A stretch of DNA of 64,000 nt from Ligula intestinalis (Eukaryota; Platyhelminthes; Cestoda; Diphyllobothriidea; Diphyllobothriidae). Position numbers and translations under genes: made by a program. The first letter of the stretch is position 1. Each line of letters starts with the position of its first letter. This document shows, piece after piece, positions 21,541 to 30,284 of the stretch. The stretch spans positions 4,993,184 through 5,057,183 of the forward strand of contig JAYGXS010000005.1 in assembly GCA_036362985.1 (NCBI GenBank). The letters are read 5' to 3'. Below the pieces are notes generated by a model. The model saw nothing but the letters and a program-made list of their open reading frames with translations, was not told where the DNA came from and searched no databases.

Positions 21541-22560
21541 TTCCTAAAGATAGCCAGATTGTTCTCTCCAGCTCTCTCTCTCCCGTAGTTCCGCCACCAA
21601 TTCTCGGCGTTTAAGACGTTTCGCTGGAGAGAAGTCCGGCTGAAAAAACACCGCCTTATGTGAGTGGCGGAGGGCCGTTTTCCGGGACCGAACCAAGTTC
21701 ACCTGTTCTTTGTTATCCAAGACTATCTTGATAGGTCAAGGTCAGACACTTATCGACTGTTCAGTAACTGGTTTGCCTATCCTAAATGTTGCACAAACTC
21801 CTACTGTCTCTGGCTGTCTGAGAATGTCTTTTAGCAGGTCCCGAAACTTTCCGACGTCCGCATCCGTCCTTTTCTTTGGAGTAGTTCCGTTTGACTAAGG
21901 TAGGCCTTGAACAACTATGCAGGTTTGGCGGTCAAAGGAAACCCTTGATGTATTTCCAGCCCTAGTGCCATCAGAAAACCCTGAGGTATCTATAGGAATG
22001 GCTTGTGACGTGTTTTCCTTACCTTCTTCAGAGATAGGCTTCTTTTGGAAGCTGGGATGGCATTGAATAGAGCTGGCTTCGTGCTGCCCTCCTTTTGCAT
22101 TTGTGGTTACCTTCAGTGATTTGTATGCTGCCATAGCATACCCACGACCTTATTTTTGCTGGTTTTCTGTGCCCGAACTGACTTAACTAGAAAGTGGAGT
22201 TGTACAATCTTCTTCCCGGTTTTGAGCGTAGTGGAGGTGGAAGCTACCGATTTCGCGGCCTGGGTTGACGGTGCCTGTTCACATTCCTCAGTAGATGCTC
22301 TGCGCCGGGATTCTGCAATTAATCTCCTCTGCTTACTACTCTCAAATTCAGGTATCGTTGTTTTTTACTCTTGAAGGAGAAAGCGAAGAGATTTCTTCGA
22401 TTCCTCCATCCTTATTTTTAAAATATTAAGCTCCATCTCATTGTGTGCAAATTTGTGAAGAAGCGTAAAACATGATGTGCAAGCCTCATCTTTAAAAGTT
22501 GCACCCCTTAAAATTTTGAGGCTTTTCGTCCGTTTGCTGGAGGACATTTTAATAAATTTC
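21541..22560 (-). mobile_element. LINE 5' fragment with ORF1 (minus strand)
   Basis: From 22547 the minus strand reads an N-terminal region with a Cys pair and likely coiled coil (CTSCFTLLHKFAHNEMELNI), then 22134-21895 (QTCIVVQGLP). Frame-shifted continuation reads KFRDLLKDILRQPETVGVC, PIKIVLDNKEQVNLVRSRK and FFQPDFSPAKRLKRRELVAE, an RRM/C-terminal-domain style LINE ORF1. It resembles the LINE-A ORF1 block VVKGAPE...PLKVILETEAQAKLL. It is cut at about 21540 by the LINE-C tail. Confidence 0.68.
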
Positions 22561-22617
22561 CTGACCGCTCTTTTGTATTTGATAACCGAATTTGATCCAC
22601 ACTGCTGTATGCTTCTA

Positions 22618-22692
22618 TAGCTCCATCGGTTGGCCGTTCGACTTCGACCGGAGGCGTCCTCGGTTCAAGTTCCGGTACCGCTGACAGTTTTG
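22618..22692 (+). other. tRNA-like sequence (A box and B box)
   Basis: Plus strand tagctccatcgg matches an A-box and ggttcaagttcc matches a B-box with one extra base. A paired segment cgacttcgaccggaggcg lies between them. It lies next to the LINE ORF1 fragment. I could not fold a full cloverleaf, so it is probably a tRNA-derived SINE head or pseudogene. Confidence 0.45.
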
Positions 22693-23289
22693 TAGAATTA
22701 TCGAGGGCAATAGTTTCTTATTCCATTTAAGGTTGCAAGCGAAACGACTTAATTGAATATGCTAAATTTGCCTTTGCGACTGTGTCGTAGTGTGTTGACT
22801 GATATTCAAAATAACGAAAATCTTCCGATGGTGTGTAAAGTATTGCAAATATTTTAAGCAGAATGAGTAAACAATACGTTTATTGCTTAAAAGCACTTTC
22901 AAATATGCATAAACAATATGCAGGATATTCAGGAACGACTCAGCCGTTTGTAGATCTTCGAGGTCCTGAATAACTGCTGATCTTCAAGAATGCTGGAGGT
23001 CCTAGTCACTGGTGGTTTTTTCAGGCTGTTTTCACTTGTTTTGGTTGTAGGCTGTGACTTCAGTTCAATAACTTGGGAGATTATTTCCACTTTGATTCCG
23101 TCTCTTGATGAAGTAGGACACAATAACGAAATTCAGGAGTTGCAGAAAGTACTTTTGCACGTACAAATGAAGCCATAATATATAAAACAGTACTGGGCAA
23201 ATGGTATCAGAATCCAAATAGTCCACGTTGGAGAACAGAAATTATAGTTGTCTCCAGTCGGGCTAAAGGTCAAGGTTTCTTTTTAAGCT
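22693..23289. other. Spacer without supported gene
   Basis: A mostly AT-rich spacer with two short overlapping ORFs on opposite strands (22929-23123 and 22990-23178), neither with recognisable motifs. No repeat shared with the rest of the window was seen. Confidence 0.4.
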
Positions 23290-24060
23290 ATAATGCAATG
23301 AGATGAAATAGTGATTTTCAGGGTTCGGAACGCTCCTTGTCGTGGGAAAAATCATGCAGCATCCTAGGCGTGAGACACGAGGAACTCATCGGGGACAGTG
23401 GGAACGAAACGAGGAGAGGACCATAGAAGTCACGGTAGAATCAGCGCTATGGGACCAAGCAGACTGCAGAGTCCACCGACTAGCTGACAACAGCGTATGA
23501 ACCTTCGATGCTCATCAACAGCTACCTCGGCGACCACCGTCAGGGTTGCGAAACGGAGAAGAGTTTGCATCATTTGGAAATGATGCTTGACACTGTAGAA
23601 AAAATGCGAAAATATTTAGATACCATTTTATTATCTTAGAAAGAGCCTCAAGTGCCAGGTAGGCGCTTTTCGAGGTCTGAAATTTGGGTTTTTAGGAAGG
23701 AAATAGACAGCAGGGACTTCAGAAGTAGAAGAAGAAGACTCGATCGCTGGGACAATATGTTAATTCGCCTGACGTTTCGATATCCGTCGCGGATTCGTCA
23801 TCAGAACCTTTCTGCTACTCATGTCTCTGATGACAAATCCACGAAGGATATCGAAACGTCGGGCGAATAAACATATTGTCCCAGCGCCCGAGTCTTCTTC
23901 TTCTCAATTGCTTCCTGGGACACGGATGTTCGCTTGTATTGGCAAACAGGGACTTCATTTACTCCTAATTTAAATGTTAACATATTTCCCCTTAGGAAAT
24001 CGGTAATGGAAATGACGACCTAGTTTAGAGAGGAGAATTATTCTAGATAAAATTATATTT
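23290..24060 (-). mobile_element. LINE-C 3' fragment, copy 3
   Basis: Parallel to 7610-8060 (3' UTR and RT C-terminus of LINE-C copy 1). Examples are aagtcacgg, ggaaatgatgcttgac and the taaatttaaatg / taatttaaatg segment. The fragment is interrupted by a 225-base foldback element at 23722-23946; removing it restores the alignment with copy 1. It ends next to LINE-D copy 2. Confidence 0.75.
23722..23946. mobile_element. 225-bp foldback element with 11-bp target duplication
   Basis: Flanked by the perfect direct repeat cagggacttca (23711-23721 and 23947-23957). Inside, the left arm (about 23728-23804) and right arm (about 23825-23909) are complementary over about 75 bases around a short loop. 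Both carry the motif GAAACGTC-n-GGCGAATAAAC and a CTGATGA box. The right arm matches 45890-45980 in an intron. The same host LINE without the element is seen at about 7940 (opposite family copy), confirming the insertion. The motif resembles the terminal region of Penelope-like elements, an inference. Confidence 0.78.
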
Positions 24061-24145
24061 GGAGGTGACTAAAACCAAGGAACCCGCCACGGTCATCAGC
24101 AGTCGGTTGCGGGTTGAAATGAAGAAGAATGTTAAAATAATAATA

Positions 24146-27063
24146 AGGTTTATTTGTAGATCACATCTTTGGCCCCGTCAGAAACCCCGGAAGGAAGGAA
24201 AAAACGTAACCCAAACCCCTCCTTTCACAGTGACTATTGTATTTGTTTTGGTCTTTTGCTAGGTCAATAGTGTGCGAAATAAGGATTTTGTTTTCAGTGA
24301 AAAAAACCAGACTTCTAAGGTACAAATCTAGAAAAACATGAAATAAAATAACTTTACATTGTACGTGGTACGGTTTTATAGTAAGTATAGTTGGGGTCTG
24401 GAAAAACTGTCATGTCCTTTAACTCAGGTATACTTAGCCGCGGTCAGATTGAAGGCGAAAAAATCAGCTGAGGACATCGCACCTTCCGTATGCTTGGGTC
24501 TGCTCGATACGGAGATTACAAACATTGTCAATTGGCAGGAGTTTGATAATTAGATGGGACGTTGCAGATGTCTGAGGTGGGTCGAGGCAGCTGGAAGCTG
24601 ACTGCGAAGCACCATCGTCATTCAAGTGCATCGGCAGAAGACACTTGGCTTTTCGTTTGTCGAATATCTAAGTGAGATTGAGATTTACATTATTAGCATT
24701 TATACTTCTGATACATTATAAGAGGAAACAATATATATTTTAGTATAGTTGAAGAGAAATTTTCTTTTTCATAATAATTTTTTAATAACATTGAGATGCC
24801 CATGTAACAAATCGCTAGCGATCGCTAGGGACGTTCACCAGAATGTCCAATAATTCACTACCCCGATGTTCTGTGTCCCCAGGTGAACGTACGCACAGAA
24901 TGCGTGGGCGCTTGCTCAGAGTTTTTCCAACCCCCCTCCCCCTTTGCACAGCCCTCGTTTGGCGTCAGAGTGCGCGCACCCGTTTTCAGCAGAAAGTAAC
25001 GATCCGTTCTCATGAAACGCGCTGCTTGGGCCACGACGAACAACTGGTCACGCCTCTCAGTCAACTAAATCGGTACCCGGCCGCGCGAACGCCACCCTCC
25101 CCCTACCACTAACTTCACTCACCCCTCCCCCCTTATTTCGCGCTCGCTGGCGCGCACACCCAGGCCCGCGCGAAGAGATCGATAAGACTCGGCGAGTGCA
25201 ACCATCCATCATATGGTCCGAATGCGGGTCAGATTTGGTGATTGTGATTTTTTTAGGAGGCCCGGCGGTGAGAACGGACGAAACAGCTTTTGATCGTGGG
25301 ACCGGCTGCATTGATTTCTACAATCTCTAAGTCGTAGTCGTTTGGAAAAATGTCATTTCGTCTATGTCATGTGCTTGTGGGAGGGGGGGGAGGGACGTTC
25401 ACGCGGGTAAGGGCTGTGCAGGTGAAGGGGGCGGGGCAGCATAACTCGTCGTGCCGGCGGGCCAGCTACGCTAAACACGCAGTAACCTGGGGGAGGGCAG
25501 CGCCTGTGGGTGAGGGGGAAGGACCGTAGACGTATGCATATGCCTAAAACTTGGTGGGGGGAGGTGTACGCGAGCACAAAGGGAACCACTGCACATGCGT
25601 TGGGTGGGAAACACCGTACAAGCAAAAGCCTACAATCAGCGCTCAAGTAGATGGTGCGTCCATGTAACCACTGGGCACGCCTATGCCTACACCCACAGGC
25701 GCGGATATTCATATTAAACCAATCAGCGCACACTGCAGTTAACGGCAAGGCAGACAGCGACATGAAATGGTGCGCGCGTACCAGTAATACGCGTACGCAT
25801 GGACGGAGAAGCATTAATGATCAGCCAATCATGTGAAGCCCATATATGTTCACCTTTTACGTCTACTGCTGAAGCGCATGACGCTAGCGAAATGCTACTA
25901 GGGTGTTAGTCGAAGAATATTGGAATCGATAAATTGTTCTTAGTTTTTGTTTTTATTTTATTTTTAAGGATTGGAAAAGGAGGCAAGGCACAATTTTGCT
26001 GAAGCTTTGATCTGATCAGCGTTGGAAACCGTCGACTGGAAAGCCTCCTGCAGTGGCCAGTTTTCTCCAAAATGTGCGGGAACTCTCTTGGACCGTTAGA
26101 TCCCTTTTGGTCCGAATTGGACGTCACAGAACTGGTACGCAAAGTGTCCTATTTTGTTCAGAAATATATGCGTCATGTCATTTGAGAAGCACTGCTTGGT
26201 CTTTCTTCTAAATTCGGCTAAACTGTGGCTTTTGCGAATATCGTTGGGTACGGCATTCCATATGATTGCATATCTTATGGTGTAGAAATTTGATCGCTGG
26301 GCCGTCCTAGCTTTAGCGTTATGAATTGTATGCTGGTTGTTTCTAGTGGGATGGGAACCGTTTTGATTTGTTAACATATTATTGCTTAGGATGTTTTGAT
26401 TATGTGTCACCTTAAATAGGAAAGTTAAACCATTTTGGAGCCGCCTTTGCCAGAGGGGGTTTAGACTATATCTATTGTACATTATTGTATATGAGTCTCG
26501 GGCGTCATCGCGTTTACACAGAACTCTAGTAAACCTTCGCTGGATTTTTTCTAGTTTCTATCTGTCATCTGATGACATGGTACCAAAAAATATTGAGCAG
26601 TAATCTAGTATAGGTAAAACGTACATTTTGTAAAGTTAAGTCTTAAGTGTAATCAATGTGAAATTTTTACTTATGAAGCCACATAGTCGATTGGCTGTTG
26701 GTGCGATTCGTTTAAGATGTGGGGATAAGTCAAGCGTATTAGAATAGCTAAGACCTAAATCTTTTAAAGATGTTAGCTCTTTTATTTCTTGACCACTAAA
26801 CATTATGGGGGGAAGTTTAAGTGGTCCAAAAATCATGAGATGACATTTTGTTGGTGAAAACGGCATTTGCCACTGAACACTCCAGTCGTTTAGTTTTTGA
26901 AGGTCTAATTCAATTGTTTTATGCACACTACTTATCGAATTTTTGTTATAGGCATATGCGAGTTTTAAGTCATCTGCATCTAAAAAGGTTTTATCGTGGA
27001 TAACTCATGAATGTAAATGAGAAATAAGAGGGGAACTAGGATAGTGCCTTGAAAAACACCACT
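24146..27063 (-). mobile_element. LINE-D copy 2 (3' UTR and RT thumb)
   Basis: Shares the 3' terminus (aataaggtttattt) with LINE-D copy 1 and parallels it through the 3' UTR. RT pieces are 26482-26096 and 26926-26636 (FSPTKCHLMIFGP, DLGLSYSNTLDLSPHL). The catalytic box near 26975 reads DADD instead of YADD. The 3' UTR is split by a DNA transposon (24799-25903). The element is 5'-truncated at about 27063, with the palm mostly missing. Confidence 0.82.
24799..25903. mobile_element. Non-autonomous DNA transposon (1,105 bp) with CCC...GGG inverted termini
   Basis: Starts CCCATGTAACAAATCGCTAG and ends with the complement of CCCTAGTAGCATTTCGCTAG. About 17 of the first 23 bases pair, with a perfect TCGCTAGCG block. 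Flanks are tg (24797-24798) and tg (25904-25905). The homologous LINE-D copy at 2538-2553 reads gagatgttagtc with a single TG, so the uninserted site is visible. Internally it is much richer in G+C than its surroundings, with cytosine- and guanine-tracts and a repeated ggacgttcac motif (24828 and 25390; inverted at about 24881). No transposase is encoded. A CACTA-like or another short-TSD superfamily is possible; not resolved. Confidence 0.8.
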
Positions 27064-27319
27064 GCTGCGTAGGCTAGGACCACAGGTGCGGTAAAGGCAA
27101 TGGTCGACGTGATCATTGCATTTCGCATAGAGACAAGAAGACTGCGCGAATATATCCGCCTAAGTTTGATGAGCAATTTCTTCGAGGGAACAATAATACA
27201 ACTGAAGAATAGTAGGTAGCATTTCTAAATCATGTTAATGTGTTTGTCCAGCCATATTGAGGGACTCGTGGTAGTTTCAGATGCCGTGGTTGTACGTGTA
27301 GCTGTGCGGAGCTAACTTC
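27064..27319. other. Unassigned spacer between LINE-D and LINE-B remnants
   Basis: About 250 bases with no recognisable ORF, RNA or shared repeat. Confidence 0.4.
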
Positions 27320-27715
27320 ACCCTAACATTTGATGAATTCTTCGAATTGGCTTGGACTAATCATCGGCGGGAACATCACTTTAAACTGCAGAAGAAGCCG
27401 ACTCATATTGACGTTCGATGGAACGCCTTCTCGCAGAGGGACATCAGAGCAGGTGACGGATTCCCTGAAAAGGTGGCCCTTTCAGATACTGTTTCCACAT
27501 TTAAACGCAGCCTGGACTCTCGTTTGCTGAGAAACTGTGATAGAGATAATAAACATAGTTTCCGAAGCGGCAGTGTGCAACTGACTAAAACCTATCGTTG
27601 ATGTTGAGCCTGTATTTGTATTATGTACCAGTTTTAAGGTTGAACACCTTTGCAATTTTGTATATAATAGGGCGCTCAAGGGCGAACGACTTCTTCTCTT
27701 AACAAAGTAACTTAA
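27320..27715 (+). mobile_element. LINE-B 3' fragment
   Basis: Reads FDEFFELAWTNHRREHHFKL, then WNAFSQRDI and STFKRSLDSRLLRNCDRDN, the C-terminus of the LINE-B RT (compare FDDFFELARTDHLRGHPFKL at 18.86 kb). Its 3' UTR ends with a cttaacaaagtaactta tail, parallel to 19255. It is 5'-truncated to about 400 bases. Confidence 0.8.
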
Positions 27716-28261
27716 CAATTTACAGAAAAATAAAATAGACGTTACCTATAATTTAACTATGAACTATAAATAAACCATTTATGGCGCACTCCTTTGTTGC
27801 CCAACATGTTGGGCCCTCAAGTGAACTTTCACCCTAAAGACCTTGACAGCCGCTATGCGCCGCTGTACCGCGGGAAAAACCGAAGGATATAGACTATCAT
27901 GCACCAAAAATAATTTACTTAGTACAGGCGAGGTGGACAGACAGAAGAAGGAAACGTCCGTTGCGTAAATATCTGCGGCGGAGGGGACAGAGGGGTGATA
28001 ATTTCTCCGTTGAGGGTGGAGCATTAGTCTTGTACTTGGTGGCTGTGATAGTTCTTTAAAAAACTGACCAGATATCCATAAGGTCGAATCGATCGGTAGA
28101 GGTAAGGCGGCTTTTTCTTAAGGAAGCGATCGCTGTTGAAATAGCCTTAGGCTCAGTGCAATTGAAACGCAGCTTCTTTACTGTGCCAGGAGTTTGGTTG
28201 CCTTGTAATAAAGGATAATCTCATCATTAAATTCATTCCTTTGGACGCTTCTAGCAAGGTG
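27716..28261. other. Spacer without supported gene
   Basis: One minus-strand ORF (27779-28024) lacks recognisable motifs. Nothing else is supported. Confidence 0.4.
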
Positions 28262-28262
28262 A

Positions 28263-28410
28263 GCATAATCCGCCTTTTGTATTCTCACGTTCAGAAATGG
28301 CAGATATTTATGATAAAGGCCAACGGTGACCCGGTTTTTATCTCTCCGATGGTCCAGTGGTTAGGATTCTTGGTTTTTACCCAGGCGGCCCCGGTTGGCG
28401 GAAGTAAAAA
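28263..28410 (+). repeat. tRNA-Glu-derived repeat, copy 1
   Basis: A 50-base lead (gcataatccgccttttgtatt...) is followed by ccggtttttatctctccgatggtccagtggttaggattc, which matches the 5' half of eukaryotic tRNA-Glu (tRNA-like part about 28343-28403). The T-arm is degraded (ccccggttggcgg). The same lead and tRNA-like unit occur at 30237-30284 and 33311-33398, where LINE-A has split them. This looks like a small tRNA-derived SINE or a dispersed tRNA pseudogene with its flank. Confidence 0.62.
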
Positions 28411-28539
28411 TTAAAGTTGTTAGGAAAACCACCAATTTTGTGTGTACATTTAGTCAAGCCTGACCAGACAATATCAATTCTGGACAGTAGAAAATATTGA
28501 ACGCACGACACAACGCAGACTTTTCCTAAATATTGATAT

Positions 28540-29060
28540 ATTTGACCGCCCTTGACGCGGTAGCCCTTTTATATGTATATTTTAAGAGCAACAGGCAAGA
28601 AATGCCATCAAGGACCCTATTAATTTAAAGCAAACAATGCTATCCTTACAGTTAATGTGCAGTTGGTGGAGGACATATGATACTAGGACATAATTTCAAG
28701 TGAATTTTCACGGAACAGAATGAATACTGTCTAGAGCCAGAAAATTGTTAACAATGCTGGCAGTAGGAAATCTTGTTGTAAAAGTCACCTTTTGTCCAAT
28801 TGAATGACATCGAGTCTTCTTTTAAACTCCGTTATTGTGTAAGTGGAAACCGTCTCGCTTGGTACCAAGTTCCAAGGTAGGACCACGCGTTGACTTAAGA
28901 AATATTTTCGGAGGTCTAATCGAGTGCGTTCGTTTGTGACCTTGTGAGGGTGGCCACGCAGGTGAGTGGTGGTGGCTTATTCGAAAAAATCCTCCAACCT
29001 CAGGGAGCAACCGTGGCCCCAGATTATCCATAATGTCCAGAGCAGGCTGCACTGAACGTT
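28540..29060 (-). mobile_element. LINE 3' fragment (minus strand)
   Basis: In a frame different from the longest ORF, the minus strand reads HLRGHPHKVTNERTRLDLRKYF, then VVLPWNLVPSETVSTYTITEFKRRLD, the typical C-terminal block of LINE RTs. The 3' UTR continues to about 28540. The 5' side is truncated near 29060. Confidence 0.68.
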
Positions 29061-30236
29061 CCTGTAAGACAAAGGAAAAAGGTCAAGTCAACAAATCTGA
29101 TGCCTGTTAATCCCTGTCAATGTCCCATTTCAAAGGTCTTGCTTGTTTCGGTAATGCCCCATGCTGCATTGTTCGATGCCTATTACGGAAAAAATAACTT
29201 GAATGACCCCTCTATATATCTATTCGCCCCGCCCAAATACCCAAATTATTTTGCGGTCAAACATTTAATCCTTGACTGGTGAGCGTAAATTAATATGTAA
29301 TTGTTGCGGAATTGATCAAAAAGTATTAAACTAAAGAAGACTATGCTTGCTTTAGTATGCTGAATTGAATTAAATTCAATCAACATAAACTTCTATTGCG
29401 TAGAATCCGAATGCTAATCGAGGCAAGTTTGACCTTTCATAGGCGGAAATTAACGCAACTGGAAATTCGTCCTCCTATTGGTGAAATTAAACGGAAAATT
29501 GCACGCCAGGTTACCGAACATATGAAAGTATTTTTTTTATTATAAGTCGACGGGATTTTTCGGCCGCTATAATCATTCTTGCCCCTATTCCTGAAAGAAG
29601 GAGAAAGGAATAACCATCTCGAGCACATATACTGCGGAACTGTATTGTGCGAGGCACTTGTCGAGTCGAAGGTGCCCGCGGATTCGCATTTAGGCACAAC
29701 CTGTGGTGTTGAGCAGACTGTATTTGTAGACATTTCATCAGTCTCCGACTTTCGATTTCTGCCTCTCCTGGTCATATCGAATACAATCTCAATGAAACCA
29801 GAGGAGTAACTCAGAGGTGCGACAAAAAAGTATAAAACTAGAAATGAATGGAAGAAACACGCCACAAGTAAACAAGGGGCCAAAGGGAGGTACTTAGATT
29901 GGAACACTGTTCAGCGTAGGCGAAAAATTGGGAAAAATGGTATGAGAACCAACAATATCACGGAGACTCGTCGGTAGGCGTAACCTACGCAGGTTCCGTT
30001 TTCTGCTCCAGTGGCTCGCCCTCGTCTACAACTACAAAAAGGGACAAGCAATTCAGGGAGTACCATATAGTCTAGCTCACTCCTCAAAAACCGCAGCAAA
30101 ACTCACTCTAGCTCTTTTTAAGACAATTAAAACAACCGGGTATTCTCTCCTCTCCTACAGAACAATGGTGCAGCTGCTGCCACTGAATGGGTGTATCCAT
30201 ACACGTAGCCCAAACAGGCAGTGGAGCATATAGAAG
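29061..30236. other. Spacer; minus-strand ORF 29437-29907 of unknown nature
   Basis: The 156-codon minus-strand ORF starts with a hydrophobic stretch, then MTRRGRNRKSETDEM, without recognised domains or splice context. It might be a retroelement 5' region. Nothing else in these 1.2 kb is supported. Confidence 0.3.
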
Positions 30237-30284
30237 CATAATCCGCCTTTTGTATTCACGAGTTCTGAAATGGCAGATATTTAT
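30237..30284 (+). repeat. tRNA-Glu-derived repeat, copy 2, left part (split by LINE-A)
   Basis: gcataatccgccttttgtattcacg...gatatttat parallels 28263-28311. LINE-A copy 3 starts at the next base. The rest of the repeat is at 33311-33398 with ttat duplicated on both sides. Confidence 0.65.

Noticed and set aside
24843..25814. ORFs inside the DNA transposon (24843-25112 +, 25362-25814 -)
   Set aside because: High G+C makes chance ORFs likely; Arg/Pro/Cys-rich translation without transposase motifs.
29437..29907. 156-codon minus-strand ORF with hydrophobic start
   Set aside because: No domain, no splice context, overlapped by a shorter ORF in another frame; not supported as a gene.
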